Origin: Corydoras sp. C115
Lineage: Eukaryota > Chordata > Actinopteri > Siluriformes > Callichthyidae
Reading direction: 5' to 3'
Length of the DNA: 64,000 nt
Assembly: GCA_019802505.1 (NCBI GenBank)
Contig: JAFMOC010000076.1
Location: 2,096,501 to 2,160,500, forward strand
The notes beneath the pieces were generated by a model that was given only the letters and a program-made list of their open reading frames with translations, was not told where the DNA came from and ran no database searches. The position numbers and the translations under genes are program-made. Below, one piece after another: positions 25,101 through 52,583 of the stretch. Each line of letters opens with the position of its first letter. The stretch's first letter is position 1.

Positions 25101-26680
25101 GAATTAAATGCATGGTATTTATTTCATTTTAACCAGTCCTTTAGAAATTGTTCGTTTATGAATGGTCCTGTATATTGTATAAGTGTAGTTGCAACAGATA
25201 GTCAATCAGCTTTTTTTAAATCAATATACAGACTTTAACTCAAACCAGCCGTGATAGTGTTGTGCCTATTTGTGTGTGTTCAGCATTTTTCCTTTTCATC
25301 ATCCTCTTGTTTGGCTTCATAAACTGTTGCTGACCTATTGTAAGGATCCATTCGGGTATTTTTATAACTGTCAGGCTCCAGGGAGTTTGATAAAGTCAAA
25401 GGGAAGTATTTGTTTTCTTAACAGGCTATTATGTTCCTGTATGCATGTGGCGTTAGTGAGTGTCTAGGCGTGTTTGGTTTGTAAGCATTTTTTTTAATAA
25501 GCATAACCAGTCCTTTAGAAATTGTTCGTTTATGAATGGTCCTGTATATTGTATAAGTGTAGTTGCAACAGATAGTCAATCAGCTTTTTCAAAATCAATA
25601 TCCAGACTTTAACTCAAACCAGCCATGATAGTGTTGTGCCTATTTGTGTGTGTTCAGCATTTTTCCTTTTCATCATCCTCTTGTTTGGCTTCATAAACTG
25701 TTGCTGACCTAATGTAAGGATCCATTTGGGTATTTTTATAACTGTCAGGCTCCAGGGAGTTTGATAAAGTCAAAGGGAAGTATTTGTTTTCTTAACAGGC
25801 TATTACGTTCCTGTATGCATGTGGCGTTAGTGAGTGTCTAGGCGTGTTTTGTTTGTAAGCATTTTTTTTAATAAGCATAACCAGTCCTTTAGAAATTGTT
25901 CGTTTATGAATGGTCCTGTATATTGTATAAGTGTAGTTGCAACAGAAATTGAATCAGCTTTTTTTAAATCAATATACACAGACTTCAAATGTAAATGTAC
26001 TTATTCAACACAGTAAGCTTAAGATAAAATCGGAGAGGTGCAGCTTATAGATTAAAGGTCAGAAAGCCTGCATGTCAACAGCCAGCGTTGTGGAGATAAA
26101 TGAGAGGCAGTAAACAAGCGACTCTTTATGGCTGCTGGTTCTTACACATCCATCAGTCATCCCTCTGTCTCTGCACCTCGACATCTCGTTCACTTCTTCC
26201 GTCCTCATATCGAATTAACACAATAACAGACAACACGACGGAGTCTGGAACTGTACAGCATGCAAAGAGAACGCGCTTACGTGAACTTTTCGGTAATAAA
26301 GAGTTGTTTGCCAAGTTAGCTAACCTAGCCAAGAGTAGTGACCCTGCAGGCTAGCCAGCTGCGGACGACTACAAACTCCATAAAGGCTTCCACGATTGAG
26401 CAGCCGTTAACACGTCCGACCCCCCAAACTTCGTTCTTTTTGCCAGGAAAGCAAAAGCCAGCGTGGCTCCGACATCTTAACGGCGAAATGAGTGCGCGGG
26501 TAAACATGAGCCGACCTGCTAACAAGATGGCATCCAGACCACAGCGGGCTCACGGTTAGCCAGATAGCAAGCACTCACTTCTTCCACTCGCATGTCAATA
26601 ATCCTCTCCACTTCGTACACATCCTCCTCCTCATCCTGCTCGCTGTCGCCCGGCTCCGCTCTCTCCGCTCCTGAAGCCAT
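11831..26680 (-). CDS. mphosph8: MPP8 / M-phase phosphoprotein 8, complete gene (14 coding exons)
   Basis: MPP8 is the HUSH-complex subunit that binds H3K9me3 and supports silencing of retroelements and repeats in the nucleus. Coding exons, 5' to 3': 26579-26680, 21088-21237, 19941-21002, 19797-19872, 19280-19711, 16635-16757, 16453-16541, 16190-16330, 14228-14314, 13935-14089, 13693-13850, 13487-13611, 13250-13333, 11831-11872. All borders are GT/AG and all phases agree, giving 2826 bases and 941 residues (human protein about 860). Order of parts: chromodomain (about 21-75), lysine/serine-rich disordered region (85-463), an E/R/K-rich helix (about 491-555), a conserved linker (WMTLEDFQKHLNGEDEN), ankyrin repeats (about 679-805) and a C-terminal domain ending YRVQLQ. 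The chromodomain cage residues are Y22, W43 and Y46; the first is Phe in human. Introns carry a Tc1 element, SINEs and an inverted repeat. Confidence 0.95.
13250..13333 (-). CDS. mphosph8: mphosph8 exon 13
   Basis: Twenty-eight codons, DSHFIYSFSPVQGANKLFIR, then LAESPTAK. Acceptor GACAG, donor GTGAGG; phase 0 on both sides. Confidence 0.94.
13487..13611 (-). CDS. mphosph8: mphosph8 exon 12
   Basis: Encodes SGILLFIFHANFMTEITARL and CGPCSVHAVILNDKFQLPIF, the C-terminal domain. Acceptor CTAACAG, donor GTAAGA. Confidence 0.94.
13693..13850 (-). CDS. mphosph8: mphosph8 exon 11
   Basis: Encodes LSTVAEETIRAFFETRLAVL and CHRLCEGPDFS, highly conserved in MPP8. The donor is the weak GTCGGG, but only this site gives the phase (1) that joins GEG to SGILLF of exon 12. 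Confidence 0.93.
13935..14089 (-). CDS. mphosph8: mphosph8 exon 10 (ankyrin repeat)
   Basis: Encodes ACKRGNADVVRLLLEYGADC and NTALHYAKLSNN, the last ankyrin repeats. Acceptor TTAAAG, donor GTATGT, ends in phase 2. Confidence 0.95.
14228..14314 (-). CDS. mphosph8: mphosph8 exon 9 (ankyrin repeat)
   Basis: Twenty-nine codons: NFLTTVAILLEAGS, then GETALMK, matching the human NFLTTVAILLEAGA ankyrin repeat. Acceptor AAACAG, donor GTAAGA, phase 0. Confidence 0.95.
14405..14650 (+). mobile_element. Old relative of the tRNA-headed SINE in mphosph8 intron 9-8
   Basis: Aligns loosely with the SINE family (GGCATGGTGGTTATCATTCT, TGTGGAGTTTGCATGTTCTC, TTTGTGGGTT) but diverges throughout. Probably an older SINE subfamily. 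Confidence 0.5.
14809..14876. repeat. (TA)n microsatellite next to the Tc1 element
   Basis: About 68 bp of uninterrupted TA dinucleotides directly left of the transposon. A matching TA run follows its right end (16117-16160), so the element inserted into a TA-rich tract or the tract grew from its TA target duplications. Confidence 0.9.
14885..16116 (-). mobile_element. Tc1/mariner transposon (about 1.23 kb) in an mphosph8 intron
   Basis: Terminal inverted repeats of about 30 bp with the shared core CCACTTTATTAGGTACA (left about 14887-14914) face their complement (right about 16083-16112), where one arm reads CACTCACCGGCCACTTTATT. TA dinucleotides flank both ends. The interior is filled by a minus-strand transposase ORF (15960 to 14919). 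The right repeat runs into a GTGTGTG tract, so the boundary is good to a few bases. The element lies between exons 8 and 9, oriented with the host gene. Confidence 0.9.
14919..15960 (-). pseudogene. Tc1-like transposase, broken by a one-base frameshift
   Basis: The start ATG at 15958-15960 opens MGKKGDLSAFERGMVVGARR, a helix-turn-helix (paired-like) DNA-binding domain. This frame stops at 15796-15798 after 54 codons. A run of seven T on the plus strand (15806-15812) shifts the frame, and the rest of the protein continues in another frame to the stop at 14919-14921. The downstream part holds the catalytic blocks WSDESRF, QQDNAPCY and DLNPIEHLWD, as well as GGGGVMVWG. I count 36 residues between the second Asp and the Glu, two more than the 34 of classical Tc1, which fits the DD36E group. 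Apart from the homopolymer error, the frame is open, so the copy is young. Confidence 0.9.
16117..16160. repeat. (TA)n microsatellite right of the Tc1 element
   Basis: About 44 bp of TA dinucleotides joined to the right end of the transposon, only 30 bp from the exon 8 donor. Confidence 0.85.
16190..16330 (-). CDS. mphosph8: mphosph8 exon 8 (ankyrin repeat)
   Basis: Forty-seven codons: DSSGMSLSMLAAAGGQDDIL followed by a canonical ankyrin NGRQRNGTTALMHAAEK. Acceptor CACAG, donor GTATTT. The following intron contains the Tc1/mariner insertion. Confidence 0.95.
16453..16541 (-). CDS. mphosph8: mphosph8 exon 7
   Basis: Encodes LRDAVKNGNYVAVKRAL and YNLDQE, the opening of the ankyrin region. Acceptor CACTGCAG, donor GTATGC, ends in phase 0. 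Too short to stand out as an open frame. Confidence 0.93.
16635..16757 (-). CDS. mphosph8: mphosph8 exon 6
   Basis: Contains KLDWMTLEDFQKHLNGEDEN, nearly identical to the human linker just before the ankyrin repeats. Acceptor CTTTATAG, donor GTACAT, phase 1 to phase 1. Confidence 0.93.
17574..17820 (-). mobile_element. tRNA-headed SINE, 5'-truncated
   Basis: Minus-strand copy flanked by a perfect 11-bp duplication ACATCACAGGA (17563-17573 and 17821-17831). The tRNA-like head is missing, which fits truncation during target-primed reverse transcription. Confidence 0.9.
18380..18689 (-). mobile_element. tRNA-headed SINE, slightly 5'-truncated
   Basis: Minus-strand copy with the duplication ACATCAAAA on both sides (18371-18379 and 18690-18698). 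It stops just inside the box-B region, losing about the first 40 bases of the head. Confidence 0.88.
19280..19711 (-). CDS. mphosph8: mphosph8 exon 5 (E/R/K helix exon)
   Basis: Phase 1 to phase 1. Encodes about 144 residues dominated by Glu, Arg and Lys in a helix-like register with repeated EEAQR(D/E)R units (residues about 491-555), then a Ser/Arg-rich end. Acceptor TTCCAG, donor GTTTGT. Such a long charged helix is not something I recall from human MPP8. Confidence 0.85.
19797..19872 (-). CDS. mphosph8: mphosph8 exon 4
   Basis: Twenty-five codons plus one base (NSTKTDKRAKKESPMQ...), acceptor TTCTCAG, donor GTTAGT. It only fits between exons 3 and 5 in this phase, which supports it despite weak sequence conservation. 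Confidence 0.8.
19941..21002 (-). CDS. mphosph8: mphosph8 exon 3 (large charged exon)
   Basis: A 354-codon exon starting YDIAPVVDPQKL and DLFDANSDSDSD, which matches the NDIFEANSDSD region after the chromodomain in mammals. The remainder is low-complexity Lys/Ser/Asp/Glu sequence with many KKKKK runs, probably disordered and nuclear-localising. Ends TQK at a GTATGG donor, phase 0. Confidence 0.9.
21088..21237 (-). CDS. mphosph8: mphosph8 exon 2 (chromodomain core)
   Basis: Fifty codons, phase 0 to phase 0: GEILYRVRWKNYTSDDDTWE, then P-K-A-H-L-E-D-C and a basic helix. It carries cage residues W43 and Y46 of the joined protein. The acceptor is TTTAG and the donor GTGAGT. Confidence 0.95.
21342..21624 (-). 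mobile_element. tRNA-headed SINE in mphosph8 intron 1
   Basis: Minus-strand copy with the duplication ATGTGAACTT (21332-21341 and 21625-21634). An internal stretch around the CCATGCCC/GGGCGC block is deleted; the head (complement of GGCATGGTGGCTTAGTGG) is intact. Confidence 0.88.
21635..23160 (-). other. mphosph8: mphosph8 intron 1, no recognised element
   Basis: About 1.5 kb of AT-rich intron. I see no exon, RNA gene or clear repeat here. Confidence 0.5.
23161..23881 (-). repeat. Left arm of a large inverted repeat
   Basis: The reverse complement of this segment matches 24763-25495 almost base for base. Shared stretches include AACCTTGTTAATTTTGTGGG and GTAGTTAAGTAGTTGATGCT. The arms differ by scattered substitutions and small indels, so the duplication is fairly recent. 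Confidence 0.88.
24563..24762 (+). mobile_element. Second-family SINE (LINE-tail type), intact
   Basis: The tRNA-like head has box-A-like GTAGCTCAGTGGTCAGGGCG and box-B GGTTCAAATCCCAG. The body has GAGCAAGGCCCTTAACCCTC, and the tail GTAAGTCGCTTTGGATAAAA plus GCATCTGCTAAATGACC. It abuts the right arm of the inverted repeat and forms part of its spacer. Confidence 0.85.
24763..25495 (+). repeat. Right arm of a large inverted repeat
   Basis: Inverted partner of 23161-23881, separated by a spacer of about 880 bp. Its last 365 bp also form the first unit of the tandem repeat that follows. Confidence 0.88.
25131..25985 (+). repeat. 374-bp tandem repeat (2.3 copies)
   Basis: Units begin with AACCAGTCCTTTAGAAATTG at 25131, 25505 and 25879, a constant period of 374 bp. 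The third unit is cut after about 105 bp. Unit-to-unit differences are few. Open frames across it are by-products of the repetition. Confidence 0.92.
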
Positions 26681-26850
26681 GTGTGTCGGTGATCAGACGG
26701 CAGGACTTCAGGATGAACGCATCGCAGGTAACAACTCGCTGAGGTGTTCACTGAGCTCCGCGAGCTGAGCTGCTGCTAACGCTCCCATTAAAGTGCGGGA
26801 GGCGGGGCGGGCGGGCGGGGAGGGGCGGGGCTTCAGGGGTGGACCATCAG
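26570..26850 (-). promoter_or_regulatory. mphosph8: mphosph8 promoter with GC boxes
   Basis: A CpG-rich block surrounds the start codon. Upstream of it (26797-26835) lies a cluster of GGGCGG/GGGGCGGGG-type Sp1 sites. No TATA box is evident, as usual for a CpG-island housekeeping promoter. Confidence 0.7.
26579..26680 (-). CDS. mphosph8: mphosph8 exon 1 (start codon, chromodomain beginning)
   Basis: Encodes 34 residues from the ATG at 26678-26680, preceded by CGGACACAC-type leader sequence in a CpG-rich region. The acidic leader runs into EDVYEVERIIDMRVEE, the first strand of the chromodomain. The donor is GTGAGT, phase 0. Tyr22 replaces the human cage phenylalanine. Confidence 0.93.
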
Positions 26851-26914
26851 GCGCGTCTATCTAGATTCTAGATCATTCTTTCATTCATTATCTCCCGCTT
26901 TATCCTCTATTAGG

Positions 26915-29192
26915 TAGAGCTGTGCGATACCAAGAATTTTGGTATCGATCCGATACCAAGTAAATACAGGGCCAATATCGCGATATTCGATACCGATACT
27001 TTTTAATATTTAAGCTTCATTGATCCAAAAGAGGGCGGCACGGTGGCTTAGTGGTTAGCACGTTCGCCTCTCAGCGCTAGGGATTCCCGGTTCGAATCCC
27101 CATCTGGGTGGAGTTTCCATGTTCTCCCCGTGTCCGCGTGGGTTTCCTCCGGGTTCTCTGGTTTCCTCCCACAGTCCAAAAACATGGATCAAGTTAATTG
27201 AGTTCTCTAAATTGCCCCATATAGAGTGTGTTTGAGTGAGTGAGTGTGTACCCAGCGATGGATTGGCGCCCTGTCCTGGGTCTATCTGCCCAGCGCCCGA
27301 GACGTTCTCCCCTGGATGGGCATGGGGAACCCCACCGCGACCCTAATAGAGGATAAAGCGGGAGATAATGAATGAATGAATGATCCAAAAGAGGGCGGCA
27401 CGGTGGCTTAGTGGTTAGCACGTTCGCCTCTCAGCGCTAGGGATTCCCGGTTCGAATCCCCATCTGGGTGGAGTTTCCATGTTCTCCCCGTGTCCGTGTA
27501 GGTTTCCTCCGGGTTCTCCGGTTTCCTCCCACAGTCCAAAAACATGGATCAAGTTAATTGAGTTCTCTAAATATTGCCCCATATAGAGTGTGTCTGAGTG
27601 AGTGAGTGTGTGCCCAGCGATGGATTGGCGCCCTGTCCTGGGTCTATTTGCCCAGCGCCCGAGACGTTCTCCCCTGGATGGGCATGGGGAACCCCACCGC
27701 GACCCTAATAGAGGAAAAGCGGGTGATAATGAATGAATGAATGATCCAAAAGAGGGCGGCACGGTGGCTTAGTGGTTAGCACGTTCGCCTCTCAGCGCTA
27801 GGGATTCCCGGTTCGAATCCCCATCTGGGTGGAGTTTCCATGTTCTCCCCGTGTCCGCGTGGGTTTCCTCCGGGTTCTCCGGTTTCCTCCCACAGTCCAA
27901 AAACATGGATCAAGTTAATTGAGTTCTCTAAATTGCCCCATATAGAGTGTGTTTGAGTGTGTGAGTGTGTACCCAGCGATGGATTGGCGCCCTGTCCTGG
28001 GTCTATCTGCCCAGCGCCCGAGACGTTCTCCCCTGGATGGGCATGGGGAACCCCACCGCGACCCTAATAGAGGATAAAGCGGGAGATAATGAATGAATGA
28101 ATGATCCAAAAGAGGGCGGCACGGTGGCTTAGTGGTTAGCACATTCGCCTCTCAGCGCTAGGGATTCCCGGTTCGAATCCCCATCTGGGTGGAGTTTCCA
28201 TGTTCTCCCCGTGTCCGCGTGGGTTTCCTCCGGGTTCTCCGGTTTCCTCCCACAGTCCAAAAACATGGATCAAGTTAATTGAGTTCTCTAAATTGCCCCA
28301 TATAGAGTGTGTTGGAGTGTGTGAGTGTGTACCCAGCGATGGATTGGCGCCCTGTCCTGGGTGTGTCTGCCCAGCGCCTGAGACGTTCTCCTCTGGATGG
28401 GCATGGGGAACCCCACCGCGACCCTAATAGAGGATAAAGCGGGAGATAATGAATGAATGAATGATCCAAAAGAGGGCGGCACGGTGGCTTAGTGGTTAGT
28501 ACGTTCGCCTCTCAGCGCTAGGGGTTCCCGGTTCGAATCCCCATCTGGGTGAAGTTTCCATGTTCTCCCTGTGTCCGCGTGGGTTTCCTCCGGGTTCTCC
28601 GGTTTCCTCCCACAGTCCAAAAACATGGATCAAGTTAATTGAGTTCTCTAAATTGCCCCATATAGAGTGTGTTGGAGTGTGTGAGTGTGTACCCAGCGAT
28701 GGATTGGCGCCCTGTCCTGGGTGTGTCTGCCCAGCGCCTGAGACGTTCTCCCCTGGATGGGCATGGGGAACCCCACCGCGACCCTAATAGAGGATAAAGC
28801 GGGAGATAATGAATGAATGAATGATCCAAAAGACCTAGTATAGAATTTCGCCAAACATTGTAGGTGACAACAAAATAATGTATCCCAATCAACATCTTTG
28901 TTTAGAAACAATGGAACAGTAATAAAACAAAGTTTGCTTTAACGTGAGGAAAATATATATTTTTGAGGTACAAAAGGAGAAACGACAATACAAATATAAA
29001 GTAAAAATGCTCCCCTCACTAGACAGTTTTTTCTTTCTTTGTTTCTTTTTTTCAAATAGAATTGTTCTTAGGCAAAACAATTTTCACACACAAAAAAGTT
29101 GAGTATCGATCTTTTTACGCAAGTATTGTTCAATACCAATACCAGCGTTGGTATCGATATTATCGATATTTGTATCGATCCGCACAGCTCTA
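26915..29192. mobile_element. hAT-type element A, carrying a five-fold SINE array
   Basis: Terminal inverted repeats TAGAGCTGTGCG(G)AT at both ends, and a perfect 8-bp target duplication CTATTAGG (26907-26914 and 29193-29200). The subterminal sequence is rich in GGTATCGAT-type palindromes. Without the internal SINE array (27033-28821) the element would be about 480 bp, so it was a non-autonomous miniature element. No transposase is present. Confidence 0.9.
27033..28821 (+). repeat. Head-to-tail array of five tRNA-headed SINE copies
   Basis: Five plus-strand units start at 27033, 27393, 27754, 28114 and 28474 (period 360-361 bp). Each is preceded by the same 12-base target sequence TGATCCAAAAGA (27021, 27381, 27742, 28102, 28462), and a last copy of it follows the array at 28822-28833. 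Each unit is full length, from the GGCGGCACGG head to (GAAT)n. Shared variants (for example CTGTCCTGGGTGTGTCTGCC in units 4 and 5) show that neighbours arose by duplication. Confidence 0.95.
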
Positions 29193-29355
29193 CTATTAGG
29201 GTCGCGGTGGGGTTCCCCATGCCCATCCAGGGGAGAACGTCTCGGGCGCTGGGCAGATAGACCCAGGACAGGGCGCCAATCCATCGCTGGGCACACACTC
29301 ACTCAAACAGACACACTCTATATGGGGCAATTTTGGAGAATTCAATTGACTTGAT

Positions 29356-29753
29356 TAGGAGTTTATTGAACTAAAGATTTTCATGGTCGAATCTGATTTG
29401 TCAGATTTTCCCTATAGTCGACTGATCGTCGAATCAAAAAATTCCACCACAAGATGGCGCTATAGGCATAGTTTTTAAAAAAGTTTTTTTTAATATATAT
29501 TTTACTTGTTTTTGTAACAAAAGAAAACCTTTTTTTTGTTTTTCTTTTTTTTTCTAGAAATTAGGATGATTTTATTTGACAAAAGGCTATATATATAACG
29601 AAAACAAAGACATTTCATGTAAAAACTAATGCTTAGCAGCAGCCATGGGCGCCCCCATGTGGTCAAAATGGTACATTCGACTATGAGGTTCATAGTCGAC
29701 TACGGTTCTCCGAATCGAATCGTCGAATCAGCGAATATTGCAGCTCACCCCTA
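29356..29753. mobile_element. hAT-type miniature element B (398 bp)
   Basis: Inserted into the outer SINE with a perfect 8-bp duplication GACTTGAT (29348-29355 and 29754-29761). The ends are TAGGAGTT and, on the other strand, TAGGGGTG. Subterminal GTCGAATC/GATTCGAC repeats are present. No coding capacity. Confidence 0.88.
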
Positions 29754-29918
29754 GACTTGATCCATGTTTTTGGACTGTGGGAGGAAACCGGAGAACCCGG
29801 AGGAAACCCACGAGGACATGGAAACTCCACCCAGATGGGGATTCGAACCGGGAATCCCTAGCGCTGAGAGGCGAACGTGCTAACCACTAAGCCACCGTGC
29901 CGCCGATTCTAGATCATT

Positions 29919-30267
29919 CATTCATTCATTCATTATCTCCCGCTTTATCCTCTATTAGGGTCGCGGTGGGGTTCCCCATGCCCATCCAGGGGAGAACGTT
30001 TCGGGCGCTGGGCAGATACACCCAGGACAGGGCGCCAATCCATCGCTGGGCACACACTCACTCACACAGACACACTCTATATGGGGCAATTTTGGAGAAT
30101 TCAATTGACTTGATCCATGTTTTTGGACTGTGGGAGGAAACCGGAGAACCCGGAGGAAACCCACACGGACACGGGGAGAACATGGAAACTGCACCCAGAT
30201 GGGGATTCGAACCGGGAATCCCTAGCGCTGAGAGGCGAACGTGATAACCACTAAGCCACAGTACCGC
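29919..30267 (-). mobile_element. tRNA-headed SINE, full length
   Basis: Follows the outer SINE directly. (CATT)n start, intact body and head (complement of GGTACTGTGGCTTAGTGG). Confidence 0.9.
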
Positions 30268-30280
30268 TCAGTAGCAGAAA

Positions 30281-30520
30281 CATCCATCCATCCATTATCT
30301 TCCGCTTTATCCTCTATTAGGGTCGCGGTGGGGATCCCCATGCCCATCCAGGGGAGAACGTCTCAGGCGCTGGGCAGATACACCCAGGACAGGGCGTGCT
30401 GGGCACACACTCACTCACACAGACACGCACACAAACACTTTGAAGAACACGGGGACACGGGGAGAACATGGAAACTCCACCCAGATTGGGTGAAACTCCA
30501 CCCACTCCACTCCGCCCTTG
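30281..30520 (-). mobile_element. tRNA-headed SINE, internally deleted
   Basis: (CATC)n start, TTATCTTCCGCTTTATCCTC and the CCATGCCCATCCAGGGGAG block, then losses in the middle and no head. It ends near repeated ACTCCACCCA units. Confidence 0.8.
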
Positions 30521-30529
30521 GTGACAGAA

Positions 30530-31139
30530 ATTAGTTATTTAAATAAATACTACAAAGGACTGATATCTGTTGAAAGGTAAAAGAAAGGACATTTCTGAAG
30601 TTGGAACCTTCTATTATCTAAAAAAAATACACAAATCCATCTTAGGTCTGGATTTAATCTAAAAAAAGCTTAAACAGACACTAGAATTTTATCTATAAAT
30701 GATTTTACAGATGATTTTAATATTGGATTAGGTCAATCTGCAATACTTTAGGGAAGTATCCTCACTTGACAGTTCAAGTTAAAGCAAAGGGTCAGACATG
30801 ATACAGCACCCATGAAGCAATGAGGATTAATGGCCCCTAAAGGGCCCGCATTACACAAAGTCATTTTGCAGATTTAAAAGTATCCTAGATTAACGGTTGG
30901 GATCAAAGCATGGTCAATAATGATACAGAAAAAAAGGTTGAATGAAGCTTTTTGTTTATAAGAGATTAAAAGAATGAGATACTCAATTTAAAATCATTTA
31001 AAAGAAAACAAATTTTAATGACTTTTAATTGCACCAAAGTCTTTGTAACATGGTAAAAGGTTTGCATAGACTCATTATTCTGCTTACTATTTATCTAGCA
31101 CCAACATATCATATGATAAAAAGGTCAAAACAGACATTG
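30530..31139. other. Intergenic sequence between mphosph8 promoter side and the AFF gene 3' end
   Basis: AT-rich sequence with no recognised gene. Scattered AATAAA/TTTATT motifs occur, so the AFF 3' UTR could reach into it. Confidence 0.4.
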
Positions 31140-31769
31140 CTGTACATGATTTATTATAAAAAACAATATAAAAACTGACCAAATTCACAGTGATTTAAGT
31201 GCATCAAAATACATTGCTGTTGCTATAACAGAATAATGAAAAAATAGTATTGCGATTGCACCAATGTTGAGAGCTACGGAAATTAAACAATATCTGTCCC
31301 ATGACAGTTTTTGTTACACTGAGTAGTATAACCCAAACAAATATTTTTTAAACACATTTTATAAAAATGTGGCACATTTGGCAAAATAACTTTGTACTAA
31401 TGTACAACGGACTGATACCCATATATTCTTTCATACTTCATTAATTAAATGCATTTTCTAAGTATAAATATAACAAAAATCCAAAGCTGCATCATTTCAC
31501 TATGAATTGATTTCAGATAAAAAAAAACAACAACAAAATGATGGAAGAGGTTCTCTAATGCCTTATGATTGTGCCATTTCAGATCTATTAAGACAAGGGC
31601 TAGTGTCTCTGAGGTCTTCAGTCATACTGTGAAATTACTATTTATGCTAATGGATAGGACTATCATGTGTTAGTGAACATTACACTGAAATTGGACGAAG
31701 TAGTTGAAGCTGGATCCAGGTTTCATCTACAATAGTACACAAAGCTACAATAGTGGATGTCTCTGAATG
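31140..31769 (-). other. AFF-family gene 3' UTR with probable polyadenylation signal
   Basis: About 630 bp after the stop codon at 31770-31772. A minus-strand AATAAA is at about 31148-31154 (plus TTTATT in GATTTATTATAAA). No other exon-like sequence lies between. Confidence 0.5.
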
Positions 31770-51423
<19,654 letters not shown>

Positions 51424-52217
51424 CTGGGAAATGAAAAGAAAGTCAAAGGTTATAAGCAAAGAGTCAAAAAGATTTAAGATCCCTGTTCTCAATACACACA
51501 GAGTGTAAATATACATGTTTGGTGTCTAATATAAGGAACAGGATTGCCCTCTGACATTGCCTGTTGCTTTTATGTTTTGCATGTTTTAGCCTGGGTTTAA
51601 TTAGATCCTGTCATTATGGTTTTGTCCACTAGAGGCCATACCAGCAGGTTTCAATTACTTTTTGCTTTTTAACCAGGTCAGCTGAATGGCTTGGAGATGG
51701 GTTGAATTACAGGGACGATGGACAGTATCAGTGATACTTTGATAAATGAGACACTATTTAACAACTTATATACTCACAAAAAAGTATTTTGCAAACATTT
51801 GGGATTACCATATAAAATCCTATCTTTTTACAATATTTATTGCTAAAAATAGAACAAACATTAGCACATTTTAAAGCTTTACTGTTTACTGTTATTGTTT
51901 ATTTATTAAATGTAAGATATTAATAAACAATTTAAGGGAATTAAAAAAAAAGTAGCAACACATTTAATATTTGGGGTTTTATTTTGTGAGCCAAGGGTTT
52001 AAATTAATTTAGATGAATGCCATATGTATACATGTTAATGTCTACATTTATTTATTCATGAACATTATTACAAAACAATGAGAATTCAAATCCCTATTTG
52101 GTCCTAAAGTCTCTATTTATCAATGAGATTTTGGAGCAAATGTAGCATTTGTGAGGTCAGATTCTGATATCAGGCAAAAAGCTCGGCTTGTGATTTTGAA
52201 AATGTTGATCTGAGACA
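51424..52217 (-). other. aff3: Intron upstream of the first visible aff3-like exon
   Basis: AT-rich, no exon recognised. A conserved-looking stretch was not seen. Confidence 0.4.
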
Positions 52218-52583
52218 GGCGGCACGGTGGCTTAGTGGTTAGCACGTTCGCCTCTCAGCGCTAGGGATTCCTGGTTCGAATCCCCATCTGGGTGGAGTTC
52301 ATGAACATCTCACACATGTTCTCCCCGTGTCCGCGTGGGTTTCTTCCGGGTTCTCCGGTTTCCTCCCACAGCCCAAAAACATGGATCAAGTCAATTGAGT
52401 TCTCCAAATTGTCCCATATAGAGTGCGTATGAGTGAGTGAGTGTGTGCCCAGTGATGGATTGGCGCCCTGTCCTGGGTCTATTTGCCCAGCGCCCGAGAC
52501 GTTCTCCCCTGGATGGGCATGGGGAACCCCACCACGACCCTAATAGAGGATAAAGCGGGAGATAATAAATAAATGAATGAATA
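52218..52583 (+). mobile_element. tRNA-headed SINE with a short internal insertion
   Basis: GGCGGCACGGTGGCTTAGTG head and box B GGTTCGAATCCCCATC. About 16 extra bases (ATGAACATCTCACAC) interrupt the GGAGTTTCCATGTTC segment. The tail runs into (AT)n and (AC)n microsatellites. Confidence 0.9.

Larger units (their letters stand above)
26878..29904 (-). mobile_element. Outer tRNA-headed SINE interrupted by two hAT-type elements
   Basis: One minus-strand SINE flanked by a perfect 14-bp duplication GATTCTAGATCATT (26864-26877 and 29905-29918). Its own sequence is only 26878-26914, 29193 (or 29201)-29355 and 29754 (or 29762)-29904. The two gaps are occupied by the elements at 26915-29192 and 29356-29753, each with an 8-bp duplication of SINE sequence. 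Confidence 0.93.

Noticed and set aside
27033..28821. CRISPR-like or satellite interpretation of the regular array
   Set aside because: Units are 360-bp SINE copies with tRNA-like promoters, not short direct repeats with unique spacers.
18381..30534. Many 60-115-codon frames with phrases such as PSDGLAPCPG and HYLPLYPLLGSRWG
   Set aside because: Recurrent translations of the SINE on either strand, with no start, splice or conservation evidence for a protein.
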